The position numbers and the translations under genes are program-made. 13,341 nucleotides of DNA from Nitrospiraceae bacterium (GTDB lineage: Bacteria; Nitrospirota; Nitrospiria; Nitrospirales; UBA8639): assembly GCA_003523945.1 (NCBI GenBank), contig DOFS01000275.1:1-13341 (forward strand), read 5' to 3'. Positions 1 through 8,149 of the stretch are shown here, in pieces. The notes under the pieces are model-generated. The model saw only the letters and a program-made list of their open reading frames with translations. It was not told where the DNA came from and did no database searches. Within the stretch, counting starts at the first letter, position 1, and the number at the start of each line of letters is the position of its first letter.

Positions 1-475
1 CTTCATCCTCCTGAAAATGAGGGTCCACCCGACTTTCTATGGGATACAGGCGAAGGATATGAGCGGCAAAACTATGGAGGGTGGCGATTTGTGCCTTTGT
101 CAGATCACGCGGAGCGACCTGAATCTTCTCCCTGACATGCGTAGTGGACACATTGTAGCGTTGCTTGAATTCCTTCAGGCCTGTGCTACCTGAACCCCCA
201 TTTCCAGCTTCCGCGTCACAATCAGCCAGCAACCCATGCAACCGGTCACGGAGCCGGGTTTTCATTTCATTGGCAGCTTTATTCGTGAAGGTCAGAGCCA
301 ACATGTCCGTTAAGCGTAACGGGTGGGGTTCCCTCAGAAGACCATGAATCAATCGATTGACCAACAGGGTTGTTTTGCCCGTCCCGGCTCCGGCCAGCAC
401 GACCACGTTGCGATCAAACGTCGTTTCCGCTATGAGTCGCGCATCGGCATCCGGAAGAAGCTCGAGATTACTCAT
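1..475 (-). CDS. AddA-like UvrD-family helicase(-nuclease), N-terminal part, runs off the left edge
   Basis: Translating the minus strand from the ATG at 475-473 gives 158 uninterrupted residues to the window edge, so only the N-terminus is here. Visible motifs belong to SF1A (UvrD/Rep/AddA) helicases: a Q-motif-like start, Walker A AGAGTGKTT at about residues 28-36, motif Ia LTFTNKAANEMKTR at about 60-73, and ATLHSFAAHILR followed by the PIESRVDPHF stretch at about 130-150. The last block is characteristic of AddA/RecB-type proteins rather than plain UvrD. The family unwinds DNA ends for recombinational repair, and AddA members add a C-terminal nuclease that cannot be checked here. The start overlaps the stop of the AddB-like gene by 8 nt (ATGAGTAA), so the two are translationally coupled and probably form one complex. 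The start is chosen for that overlap. Confidence 0.9.
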   Translation of the reverse strand, partial: MSNLELLPDADARLIAETTFDRNVVVLAGAGTGKTTLLVNRLIHGLLREPHPLRLTDMLALTFTNKAANEMKTRLRDRLHGLLADCDAEAGNGGSGSTGLKEFKQRYNVSTTHVREKIQVAPRDLTKAQIATLHSFAAHILRLYPIESRVDPHFQEDE

Positions 476-3400
476 GTGTGGCCCGTTGCTTTCGCCCCTG
501 CCGAAATTTTTTCGCCAATGGAACCCCGTAAGCCCTCACCCACGAAGGATGATGCTGAAACCGACAGGCCGCAGACCAGGAGCATTCCCGGCAGTAGGGC
601 CCTGGTAGAATAAAAAATTGTCCGGCGCGTATACTCTCGATCCAATGACGAATTGTCTGCAATAATTGGTCACCAATCCGGGTACCCCAGATCGAACTGT
701 CAAAGGATGTGCACGTGAGGAGTTCAGGGTGTAAGAGACGGATATACCGGAATTCAACGGAATGAATGACACGATGTGACGAGACGTTTGCTTTTGAAAA
801 TTTTCTGGAAATTGCAGTCATGCCCGAGGATGACATCAACGAATATAAGGGGGGCTGTAAGCGTCGACCCCGCAAGGCCTCGCCGACGAGATCAGGTTCG
901 TTAGTTGGAGTGGTCACTCCACCCGAAAATTTATAATCTACAATACGAATTTTGGAGCCATCAGACCGCTGATCCAGGCGATCTACCCGTCCATGAATCT
1001 TCAGCAAGGCTGAGCCTCCCGGCACCTCACCCGGAATCTCCCCCTCGGCCTCTATCTCAAAATCCACCGGCACCATGGCCTGATCGACATACTCCTGTTG
1101 ATCGTGTTCGATCATCGCAAGTACCACAGGAGCTAATTGGGCTTTCATTCTCTCCCACAAGACCAAATGCCCTTTCCCGAAGTGCACCGCATACTCTTCG
1201 GATACCTGCTCAACGGTCGACCCAATCAAGGAAGAGAGATGAACGGGCTCTATTGGAGAGGCGGGCCATCCGTGATCGATGAGATATTGAAAAATTCGTC
1301 GAAGAATGGCATGCCCTAACTCTCCCCAGACCCGGATTGGGATGTCCCTCGAAAGGGGCTCTCGAACATTCCGCGTATGCAGAACATGCTCCATCCAATA
1401 CCGCAAGGGGCATTGGGCGTACCGTTCCAGCGCAGTGGGAGACAGTCCCCGAGACAAGAGATCCTGCCAATGCACCCCCTCGGCAGCCAGGATCCCATCA
1501 AACGAGCCCACGCCTGTGGAGGTCCTTTCAAGAGCAGACACCGCACTGAGTCCATGGCGAAGCAACTTCCACCAGAATGATGGCTCTAAGGAGTCTGTTT
1601 GGATTACCCGGCCCTGAAGCAGATGTCGCAGGCGGGTTTCTTGTCCGGTCTCTTCTTCGGGAGAATGGTATGGAACCCTCGTGCGCTCGGCCACATGCAA
1701 CGGCACACTGATCTCTGACTCAAAACAACCCCGTGCATCGCCCACGCATTCCGTTAAAAGCGAAGACGGCAACAGAGGACGCCCGTTGTGATCAGCACGT
1801 TGATAGACGAGATATACCCGATCCCGAGCTGAATGCCGAAGCAATCCAAACAACAGAGCTTCTTCATCAAATCCATGTATTTTTTCATCGATTTTATATC
1901 CGAGACTTTCCGCCAACACTCTTCGATCCCGGTCACGCAAAAACGCATCCTCCCGAACCACACGTGGAAAGACCTGATCATTCATTCCGAGAATAAATAT
2001 TGTCCTAAAGGCATGACCTCGCGCAGCCATGGCATCGAACACCTGCACCCCTAGGGAGCTTTGTCCGGGAATAGGCCTTTCTTTCGCGTCCAAGGCTCCT
2101 CGAAATACTTCCACCCATGCTTTCCACGTCACTTGCCCGCCGACCCGATCGAGTTGTTTTACCTGCGCCATGACCTCCTCGAATCCTTCCTCAAGACTTA
2201 TCAGATGAGCATGATGCCGGGCTTCCATGTGAGAAGACACCTCTTCTTGAATCAAGGAAAGATGGGTGTTTACGAGTGATTCAAACGCAAGAGTCAGTTC
2301 GCCAATGGAGCCTGATTCCGGAAGAGCCTGGCAATCGGCGATCAGGCGGCCCACGACGTCAGCGCATTGCTGTAATGCGCCGGATGCCTCCTCCAGGGAC
2401 AAGCCAATCTTGCGTTGCCAGTCCCCAATCAATTCTGAATCATTTGCGATTGCTGCAAGACGTTCCCAATCTTCCCGACCTCGCACCAGACGCCAATGTC
2501 GAAAAGCCTGACTCCAGATATGCCGCTGTTCATGAGTCGAGCGGCCGTTGACCGACAGCCCACGATAATAGGGAGAGGTCACGATATCCAGCAGTGGCAA
2601 CCATGGATATTGCTCCTCCCTCAAACCGGCAAGCTGCCACCAAACCTTGGCAACCGGTTCCTCCAACAAAGGTGTGGTAGCTGTGGTGAAAAATGGGATT
2701 CGATGGTCCTCAAACACCCGGCGTAAAAATGGCTTATACGGCTCAAGCGTTCTGGCCACCACCCCAATTTCATGAAACGTATACCCTGTCCTTTCCACCG
2801 CATGCAGAATGGCTTTGCAGGTGAAAGCCAGCTCTCCTTGCGGGCCAACCACATTAACCACCTGAACGGATGGAGACGACGCAGTCTGATTCATCACTCC
2901 GAACGCCTCCTGCCTCCCCTGGAGGGGTTGGTGCACCACACCGGCTTTTAACAGATGTCGATCGACGAACCGTTGGGCAAACTGATAGGCAGACTGATCG
3001 GTAAGGGGAAAAAACACTTTCACGGAATTGGTACGAGCCACCTCTTCTAACAAAGAAAGCTGAACTTGCGTGATGTCGTAAAAACCGTAATAGATGACCG
3101 TCGAGAGTCTGGCAAGAAACGGTGAGCCTGCCACCCAGGGAATCACCGAATTGGCCAAATCTTCCGGCAATCCCACACCTAATTGGCGACTCAAAAGCCC
3201 TATGGCCTCCTGAAGACTCAGTAATCCCCGTAGGCGGGAGCCCGCGATCTCATCGAACAGGTTCTCTTCCACCGCACGGAGAGCCAGGCCTGGCTCAACT
3301 TGCGCTTCCAGTAAATCCCGAAGGCTCCTCCACACGGCCTGCCTGAGACCTGACGAACCCAGAAGGTCAGCAAAGGGTCCAACAGATTGACCACCCTGTT

Positions 3401-3719
3401 CAAGAAGAACCGCTAAGAGATATTCATAGAAAAAATCGCCGACGAGTTCGAACGAAGACGCCCCTGTTTCCGGCGAACCCAATGCCGCCCGCTCTGCATG
3501 AAGATGGAGGGCAAACTGATGAAAAGTCAGAACATGTAAATCGAAGAGCGCACAGGATTGCTCAACGCACAAGAGCCACTGAACTCGACGCCGCAATGAT
3601 TCAGAAGGCACAAGAATGGCCAAGGGCGTACGGGCATCCGCAGACTTGATCCGCTGAATCGTTTCGACAAGAGCGGCATCGAGGTGAGGGGAGAAGGGGC
3701 CGCTAAGGAGGGTAAACAT
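468..3719 (-). CDS. AddB-like PD-(D/E)XK nuclease / inactivated helicase subunit
   Basis: 1083 residues, the usual size of AddB or of two-component RecB-nuclease-domain proteins. The C-terminal nuclease is clear: LSPTALERYAQCPLRYW around 757-775, GELGHAILRRIF near 800, GRVDRLD at 910-916, and the catalytic VDYK with D928 and K930. An iron-sulphur cluster signature frames the nuclease: C770, then C1043-x2-C1046-x5-C1052, matching the C...CxxCxxxxxC arrangement known for AddB. The middle carries the helicase-like block FILGMNDQVFPR followed by LRDRDRR. The N-terminus (LLSGPFSPHLDAAL) occupies the place of the AddB Walker A but has no GKT, so ATP binding by this subunit looks lost. Inferred role: the nuclease and scaffold partner of the overlapping AddA-like helicase in double-strand-end resection. 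An AddB paralogue of unassigned type is the main alternative. It starts 54 bp after the zinc-ribbon gene, with AAAGGT just upstream. Confidence 0.88.
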   Translation of the reverse strand: MFTLLSGPFSPHLDAALVETIQRIKSADARTPLAILVPSESLRRRVQWLLCVEQSCALFDLHVLTFHQFALHLHAERAALGSPETGASSFELVGDFFYEYLLAVLLEQGGQSVGPFADLLGSSGLRQAVWRSLRDLLEAQVEPGLALRAVEENLFDEIAGSRLRGLLSLQEAIGLLSRQLGVGLPEDLANSVIPWVAGSPFLARLSTVIYYGFYDITQVQLSLLEEVARTNSVKVFFPLTDQSAYQFAQRFVDRHLLKAGVVHQPLQGRQEAFGVMNQTASSPSVQVVNVVGPQGELAFTCKAILHAVERTGYTFHEIGVVARTLEPYKPFLRRVFEDHRIPFFTTATTPLLEEPVAKVWWQLAGLREEQYPWLPLLDIVTSPYYRGLSVNGRSTHEQRHIWSQAFRHWRLVRGREDWERLAAIANDSELIGDWQRKIGLSLEEASGALQQCADVVGRLIADCQALPESGSIGELTLAFESLVNTHLSLIQEEVSSHMEARHHAHLISLEEGFEEVMAQVKQLDRVGGQVTWKAWVEVFRGALDAKERPIPGQSSLGVQVFDAMAARGHAFRTIFILGMNDQVFPRVVREDAFLRDRDRRVLAESLGYKIDEKIHGFDEEALLFGLLRHSARDRVYLVYQRADHNGRPLLPSSLLTECVGDARGCFESEISVPLHVAERTRVPYHSPEEETGQETRLRHLLQGRVIQTDSLEPSFWWKLLRHGLSAVSALERTSTGVGSFDGILAAEGVHWQDLLSRGLSPTALERYAQCPLRYWMEHVLHTRNVREPLSRDIPIRVWGELGHAILRRIFQYLIDHGWPASPIEPVHLSSLIGSTVEQVSEEYAVHFGKGHLVLWERMKAQLAPVVLAMIEHDQQEYVDQAMVPVDFEIEAEGEIPGEVPGGSALLKIHGRVDRLDQRSDGSKIRIVDYKFSGGVTTPTNEPDLVGEALRGRRLQPPLYSLMSSSGMTAISRKFSKANVSSHRVIHSVEFRYIRLLHPELLTCTSFDSSIWGTRIGDQLLQTIRHWIESIRAGQFFILPGPYCRECSWSAACRFQHHPSWVRAYGVPLAKKFRQGRKQRATHE

Positions 3720-3732
3720 CCGGACCTTTGCG

Positions 3733-3766
3733 TTCGATCGGCGGAGCAGTTATAGAACCGATCGAA
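3733..3766. repeat. 9-bp perfect inverted repeat between the zinc-ribbon gene and addB-like gene
   Basis: TTCGATCGG at 3733-3741 and CCGATCGAA at 3758-3766 are exact reverse complements separated by 16 bases. The element fills much of the 54-bp spacer. No T-run follows on the minus strand, so it is not a classical intrinsic terminator. It could be an operator or an mRNA hairpin that separates translation of the two genes. Confidence 0.55.
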
Positions 3767-3773
3767 AAGCCTC

Positions 3774-3950
3774 CTAGCCGGTTTCTGGGCCTATGAGTTC
3801 ACCATTACAATCCGGGCAACTCCAATCCCCGTCAATCAGGGACATGGGATCACCACAGAAGGAACATTCGGGGGGAGGGCCGGAAGAAACTCTGGGAAGG
3901 ACGGGCAACTCAATATCTAATTCTGTTTCATCGTCATCTTGATCGTACAT
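3774..3950 (-). CDS. Small acidic zinc-ribbon protein (58 aa), function unknown
   Basis: A 58-residue protein with two CxxC knuckles, C29-x2-C32 and C45-x2-C48, separated by 12 residues (SFCGDPMSLIDGDWSCPDC). This is a zinc-ribbon arrangement typical of structural zinc sites. The N-terminal third is strongly acidic (YDQDDDETELDIE) and has no catalytic motif or membrane segment. I chose the ATG at 3950 because AGGAAGG lies just upstream. The in-frame ATG at 3980 would add 10 residues but has no Shine-Dalgarno sequence. The gene sits 76 bp after the thioredoxin-fold gene and 54 bp before the AddB-like gene, same strand. I do not recognise the family. A cytoplasmic adaptor or nucleic-acid/protein-binding role is only a guess. 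Confidence 0.75.
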   Translation of the reverse strand: MYDQDDDETELDIELPVLPRVSSGPPPECSFCGDPMSLIDGDWSCPDCNGELIGPETG

Positions 3951-4026
3951 ATAGCACCTTCCTGACCCCCAATCCGGCATCTCGGAGTTATGCAGGGGGA
4001 GCTTTTATTGAGAAGAGGCTCAAAGA

Positions 4027-4311
4027 TTAATCATCCGTCTCATCTTTTTTGGGTTTTGGCTTAGCCCTAGCCTGCAGAGCTTTTTCGGCACTCTCCCGGG
4101 GAGGCACACCAATAAAGGTTAACCGTCCATTGATCAGTGTCGCGGGAACAGCCCGAATGGAGTGTCGCTCCGCGAGTTCTTGCCCGGCTTCAGAGGTGAT
4201 ATCAATTTCCCGGTAACTAAAACTGTATTTGACCCGCATGCCCTTCCAGAGGGTTTTCGCATTAGGACAGGCCGCGCAGGACTTAGACACCAACAAGGTC
4301 ACATTCGCCAT
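4027..4311 (-). CDS. Small thioredoxin/glutaredoxin-fold protein with CxxC active site
   Basis: 94 residues with the hallmarks of a minimal thioredoxin fold. There is a beta strand (VTLLVSKS), a redox motif C12-A-A-C15 followed by PNAKTLW, a second strand ending YREIDIT, and the cis-proline loop RAVPATLI with P56, followed by the GRLTFIGVP hairpin. There is no signal peptide, so a cytoplasmic thiol-disulfide role is expected. The length matches glutaredoxin/Thioredoxin_3-like proteins rather than full thioredoxin (about 105-110). The ORF opens at GTG 4320, but AAGGAGGA directly abuts that codon. The ATG at 4311 is 9 nt from it and is preferred. The C-terminus ends in a lysine-rich then acidic tail (KPKPKKDETDD). 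The gene lies 140 bp downstream of the response regulator. The exact substrate cannot be inferred. Confidence 0.85.
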   Translation of the reverse strand: MANVTLLVSKSCAACPNAKTLWKGMRVKYSFSYREIDITSEAGQELAERHSIRAVPATLINGRLTFIGVPPRESAEKALQARAKPKPKKDETDD

Positions 4312-4451
4312 CGTGTTCACTCCTCCTTACTAAACGTAACAATAGCCATGTTAGCACTGACGAAAATAGCCGGGCAAGGCAAAAGCAGATAATCACAACT
4401 CTGGGGCTGCGAAAGGACACTACGGAAATAACCAGAGCATGGACAAGGTGC

Positions 4452-5129
4452 TTACATTTTGCGAGGCTCGAGTTCAATGATCCCTTTGCGGATTGCTAAG
4501 ATGGCCGCTTGTGTTCGATCAAACACATGGAGTTTGTGAAAGATATTGCGGACATGATTTTTGACCGTCTTTTCACTGAGATCCAGAACGTTGGCAATTT
4601 CCTTATTTGTTTTTCCATCTGCAACTAGCTGCAAGACAGTGATCTCACGATCGGTAAGATCGTGCTCCAAAATTCCGCGCTTCTTGCCTTTACCTTCGGA
4701 CAGCAAAGAAAACTCAGCAAGAATCTTACTGGCAACCGATGGATGAATAAGGGACTCTCCACGCGCAATGGTCCGGATGGCCGCTACGATTTGCGCCGAA
4801 TCACTATCTTTAAGCAAATACCCTGTGGCTCCGGCACGCACCAGATCAAAAATATATTGCTGCTCTTCATACATCGTGAGCGCAACAACCCCGATGTGAG
4901 GAAATTCCCGTTTAATAATACGCGTGGCTTCCACCCCGGTCATCCCGGGCATACTGACATCCATGAGAATCACATCCGGCAAGAGAAGGCGAGCCTGCTC
5001 GACGGCCTCTCCACCATCTTTCGCCTCTCCCACTACCTGGATATCGTCCTTGGTTTCCAGAATCGCGCATAACCCTTCACGCACGACACGATGATCATCC
5101 ACGATGAGAACTTTAGTTGTTTTGGGCAT
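4452..5129 (-). CDS. NarL/FixJ-family response regulator (REC + LuxR HTH)
   Basis: 225 residues, normal for the NarL family. The receiver domain occupies about 1-120, with acidic pair D11-D12, phosphoacceptor D57 in DVILMDVSMP, the switch T85 (VVALTMY) and K107 (GYLLKDS). The LuxR-type helix-turn-helix covers about 157-213 (LTDREITVLQLVADGKTNKEIA followed by LSEKTVKNHVRNIFHKL). Known family behaviour is phosphorylation-dependent dimerisation and promoter binding. Its start overlaps the end of the upstream histidine kinase by 17 nt, and AAGGA precedes the ATG inside the kinase gene. It is therefore almost certainly the cognate regulator. Targets are unknown. The co-oriented thioredoxin, zinc-ribbon and AddAB-like genes downstream are candidates only by position. 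Confidence 0.95.
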   Translation of the reverse strand: MPKTTKVLIVDDHRVVREGLCAILETKDDIQVVGEAKDGGEAVEQARLLLPDVILMDVSMPGMTGVEATRIIKREFPHIGVVALTMYEEQQYIFDLVRAGATGYLLKDSDSAQIVAAIRTIARGESLIHPSVASKILAEFSLLSEGKGKKRGILEHDLTDREITVLQLVADGKTNKEIANVLDLSEKTVKNHVRNIFHKLHVFDRTQAAILAIRKGIIELEPRKM

Positions 5130-6249
5130 AAGGCACCTGTTCCTTTATTACCAGAGGAATGGAAATTTCAACATTCGTGCCGGTTCCGGATTTCGACACC
5201 CACTTCACGTTTCCGCCTAACATTCGCGCGCGCTCCGTCATGCTTCTGACTCCAAAATGATCCCATTTTTCAGGGTTTTGCCCTTCGGCCTTGACATCAA
5301 ACCCCTGGCCATTATCGGAGACAGTCGCTTCCAAGACATCTTCCCTGAGCTGAACTTTCACAATCACTTTCTTCGCCCCGGCATGCTTAGCCACATTGCT
5401 TAAGGCTTCCTGGACCATGCGAAAAACAAAGACTTTCGTCTTCGGATCAAGGTGAGATTCATCCCCACTCCCTTCAAACTCAGTCTGTATCCGATGTTCT
5501 CGCTCATAGGCCTTCAAATAATTTGACAAAGCGGGAATAAACGCCAAATGATCATATCGGCCAGGGCGAAGGTTGTAGACGACCTCCCTGGCTTCCTGAA
5601 TGGCATGTTTTAATTGCACCGTCGTTTGATTGAGCATCGTCAAACACTTACCCGGATCCTCCTCCACCAATTCACGGACACGCTCCATTTTCAGGCTCAC
5701 TCCCACCAGAGTTTGCACAAGACCGTCATGAATTTCACACGCAATGCGCGTCCGCTCTTCATCTACAGCCCCTTCGGCTTCTTCCTTAACATACAATCGA
5801 AAAAGCGATTGATACCTGGTGAGCGTATTTTCGATTTCGGCAGAAGCCCTAATACGCGCTTCAATTAATTGCCACATAAACTTGGCACTCGCACCGCCCA
5901 CCAATGCGAGATGGGGGGCATGTGCCTTAAGCAGAGTCTTCTCCACATCGGGATCGCCAGTCACATCAATTACCAAATCCACATCTTTGATTTTGAGCAA
6001 ATCTTGATAGCGACGAAGGACAGGAATCCCGATTTTTTTGGCGAGACGGACACCCATGGTGTGTGGGCGAATTTCACTTAACCCTACGACCGTAACCAAA
6101 GGATCTTCAGCGAAAATTTCCATCAGCGCCGTCCCACCATGCCCGCCACCAATGATCGCCACTCGACTGGAGGTCACCTTTGACTTTGATCGCCGTGGAC
6201 TTTTTCTTGTGGTACGTGTGGCACGAGGAGAGGGCTTGGAGGATGACAT
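5113..6249 (-). CDS. Cytoplasmic sensor histidine kinase with N-terminal Rossmann-like dinucleotide-binding domain
   Basis: About 378 residues (380 if counted from the GTG at 6255; numbering below uses 380). A basic, Ser/Thr/Arg-rich tail (1-30) precedes a Rossmann-like unit: VAIIGGGHGG with G36-x-G38-x-x-G41, an acidic residue E61 at the end of the second strand (VVGLSE), then DVDLVIDVTGDPDVEKTLL around 91-109. A linker helix leads to the HisKA_3 dimerisation region with phosphoacceptor H176 (ACEIHDGLVQTL). The HATPase domain follows: N box QEALSNVAKHA (E283, N287), DNGQGF (314-319), GVRSM (335-339) and GTGT (357-360). There are no transmembrane helices, so the signal must be cytoplasmic. 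A dinucleotide or similar nucleotide ligand is the inference from the fold. The gene overlaps its regulator by 17 nt. The start is uncertain: neither the GTG nor the ATG has a strong SD, and a stop three codons upstream excludes extension. Confidence 0.9.
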   Translation of the reverse strand: MSSSKPSPRATRTTRKSPRRSKSKVTSSRVAIIGGGHGGTALMEIFAEDPLVTVVGLSEIRPHTMGVRLAKKIGIPVLRRYQDLLKIKDVDLVIDVTGDPDVEKTLLKAHAPHLALVGGASAKFMWQLIEARIRASAEIENTLTRYQSLFRLYVKEEAEGAVDEERTRIACEIHDGLVQTLVGVSLKMERVRELVEEDPGKCLTMLNQTTVQLKHAIQEAREVVYNLRPGRYDHLAFIPALSNYLKAYEREHRIQTEFEGSGDESHLDPKTKVFVFRMVQEALSNVAKHAGAKKVIVKVQLREDVLEATVSDNGQGFDVKAEGQNPEKWDHFGVRSMTERARMLGGNVKWVSKSGTGTNVEISIPLVIKEQVPYAQNN

Positions 6250-6282
6250 AGACACCCACTTTCATGATCGGGATCAGGTTGA

Positions 6283-6305
6283 GGATCTTTCCGAACAGAA
6301 GATCC
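6283..6305. repeat. 7-bp inverted repeat in the leader of the histidine kinase gene
   Basis: GGATCTT (6283-6289) and AAGATCC (6299-6305) pair perfectly over a 9-base loop in the 119-125 bp gap between nrdR and the kinase gene. No T-run follows on the minus strand, so I do not call it a terminator. It would sit in the 5' leader of the kinase message. Confidence 0.4.
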
Positions 6306-6374
6306 GTCCCCTCGTCACGCTAAGGTGCAGGCGAAACGGGTGGACTCGCTATCGCCCAATGCGCATAGAATAAC

Positions 6375-6839
6375 TCAGGACATTCTGTTGTCTTGTGTTA
6401 AGGCCCGGATGGTATCCATAAATTGATCGATGTCTTTAAATTCACGATACACCGAGGCAAATCGAACATACGCGACGGGATCCAATTCTTTCAAGGCCCG
6501 CATGACTTCCTCTCCGACGGTTCGGCTTGGAACTTCTGTTTCTCCAAGGTCCTGAATACGTTTTTCAATCCGATCAACCGCGGCCCCTAGCGCTCCAATA
6601 CTGACCGGCCGTTTTTCGCAGGCCTTTTTGAGTCCTGCTAAAATTTTGGCCCGATCAAACGGCTCTCGCCGATTGTCTTTTTTGACCACCATCGGCAGAT
6701 TTTCTTCGATTCGTTCGTAGGTGGTGAATCTCCGTTTGCATCCCAAACATTCGCGACGGCGCCGGATCACTTCTCCTTCGCGCGCCGTCCGCGAATCAAT
6801 GACCTTATCTTCCAACTGGTCGCAAAAAGGACATTTCAC
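6375..6839 (-). CDS. nrdR: Transcriptional repressor NrdR
   Basis: 154 residues, the standard NrdR length. The N-terminal zinc ribbon has C3-x2-C6 and C31-x2-C34 (MKCPFCDQLEDKVIDSR, then CLGCKRRFTTYER). The ATP-cone covers about 46-136 (VVKKDNRREPFDRAKILAGLKKACEKRPV ... VGEEVMRALKELDPVAYVRFASVYREF, split here and recognised as a whole). NrdR senses ATP/dATP through the cone and represses ribonucleotide reductase operons in bacteria. The start codon is GTG at 6839, required to place the zinc-ribbon cysteines at the family position. AAGGG lies about 11 nt upstream. It lies 44 bp after glyA on the same strand, a commonly observed neighbourhood. I saw no NrdR-box pair in this window, so its targets are elsewhere. 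Confidence 0.98.
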   Translation of the reverse strand: MKCPFCDQLEDKVIDSRTAREGEVIRRRRECLGCKRRFTTYERIEENLPMVVKKDNRREPFDRAKILAGLKKACEKRPVSIGALGAAVDRIEKRIQDLGETEVPSRTVGEEVMRALKELDPVAYVRFASVYREFKDIDQFMDTIRALTQDNRMS

Positions 6840-6883
6840 GAAAGAGCGGCCCTTACCTTAGGACGGAAGGCGGTAGAGGAAGG

Positions 6884-8146
6884 TTAGTATGGATGAAAGA
6901 TCGGAAATCGTGAGCACAAATCTTTAACATCCCGCAGGATCCGTTTATGGAGGGATGCTTCCTGAGAATGTTGGATGACCTCATCCATCCAGGAGAGAAT
7001 CTGCTCCATCTCTGGTTTCTGCATGCCACGAGTCGAGACCGTGGGTGTGCCAATACGAATGCCACTGGCCACAGCCGGTGGTTTTTCATCAAAAGGCACA
7101 GCATTTTTATTGACGACAATGCCAGATGCATTCAACGCGGCTTCGGCTTCTTTTCCTGTCACACCCTTGGGTGTCAGATTCAAAAGAAACAAATGGTTCT
7201 CCGTCCCACCGGACACAACCCGATACCCCCGTTTTAAAAATCCCTCAGCCAGTTCCTTGGCATTCGCCAAAACTTGCTGTTGATAGGTTTTAAAGCCCGG
7301 TGCCAGGGCCTCTTTAAAGGCCACCGCTTTGGCTGCAATGACATGCATAAGCGGTCCACCCTGTGTTCCAGGGAACACCATTTTGTCAACGGCTTTGGCA
7401 TGTTCTTCCTTGCACATAATCATGCCGGAGCGTGGACCGCGCAACGTTTTATGAGTCGTCGTGGTAACAAAGTCGGCAAAAGGCACAGGACTGGGATGTA
7501 ACCCGGCCGCAATCAAACCCGCAATATGAGCAATGTCGACAAGAAGATAGGCCCCAACTGATTTGGCAATTTCCTGAAAACGAGGAAAATCAATAATTTT
7601 GGAATACGCACTTGCACCTACCACAATCATACGAGGGCGGACTTCCTGAGCCTGCCGTTCAACTACATCATAATTGATTTCTTCGGTTTCGCGATCTACC
7701 CCATAGGAAAACGATTGAAATAGTTTCCCTGAAAAACTTACACGGCTCCCGTGAGTGAGATGCCCACCATGGGCCAAATCCATACCCAGGATGGTATCTC
7801 CCGTTTTCAAGACGGAGAGATAAGCTGCCATATTGGCTTGGGACCCGGAGTGGGGTTGAACATTCACATGCTCACACCCAAAGATTTCTTTAGCTCTTGC
7901 AATGGCCAAATCCTCGACCGTATCAACATGCTGGCAACCGCCATAATATCGCCGGCCGGAATACCCCTCCGCGTATTTGTTTGTCATCAAACAGCCCTGG
8001 GCACCCAAGACTGCCGGGCTCGCATAATTTTCCGAAGCGATAAGGACTAAGTTTTCCCGCTGTCTTTTTTCTTCAGCGCGGATAGCTGCATACACCTCAT
8101 AATCGGTGTCACGGATCGCTTTAAGTGTGCCGACAGAATGTCTCAT
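6884..8146 (-). CDS. glyA: Serine hydroxymethyltransferase
   Basis: 420 residues, as expected for bacterial SHMT (about 413-420). It converts serine and tetrahydrofolate to glycine and 5,10-methylene-tetrahydrofolate in the cytosol, using PLP. Diagnostic blocks are [16 protein letters not shown] (31-46), [15 protein letters not shown] (56-70), [11 protein letters not shown] (95-105), [12 protein letters not shown] with D204 and H207, and the PLP lysine K233 in [14 protein letters not shown]. The C-terminal [16 protein letters not shown] block is intact. The start ATG at 8146 lies only 3 nt after the rplI stop, with GTGAGTAAG inside the rplI tail as a possible weak ribosome binding site, indicating translational coupling. 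Pairing with nrdR links folate C1 supply and nucleotide metabolism. Confidence 0.98.
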   Translation of the reverse strand: MRHSVGTLKAIRDTDYEVYAAIRAEEKRQRENLVLIASENYASPAVLGAQGCLMTNKYAEGYSGRRYYGGCQHVDTVEDLAIARAKEIFGCEHVNVQPHSGSQANMAAYLSVLKTGDTILGMDLAHGGHLTHGSRVSFSGKLFQSFSYGVDRETEEINYDVVERQAQEVRPRMIVVGASAYSKIIDFPRFQEIAKSVGAYLLVDIAHIAGLIAAGLHPSPVPFADFVTTTTHKTLRGPRSGMIMCKEEHAKAVDKMVFPGTQGGPLMHVIAAKAVAFKEALAPGFKTYQQQVLANAKELAEGFLKRGYRVVSGGTENHLFLLNLTPKGVTGKEAEAALNASGIVVNKNAVPFDEKPPAVASGIRIGTPTVSTRGMQKPEMEQILSWMDEVIQHSQEASLHKRILRDVKDLCSRFPIFHPY

Positions 8147-8149
8147 CGC

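Noticed and set aside
905..3346. Many plus-strand ORFs of 60-125 codons opposite the AddB-like gene
   Set aside because: They are antisense shadows of a motif-rich 1083-residue gene. Their products are low-complexity or Pro/Arg/Ser-rich with no motif and no SD pattern.
4399..4437. CTCTGG...CCAGAG pair after the response regulator as a terminator
   Set aside because: Only 6 bp with a 27-base loop and no T-run; too weak to call.
6853..7131. Minus-strand ORF overlapping the 3' part of glyA
   Set aside because: It is the alternative frame of a perfectly conserved glyA; its sequence has no recognisable domain.
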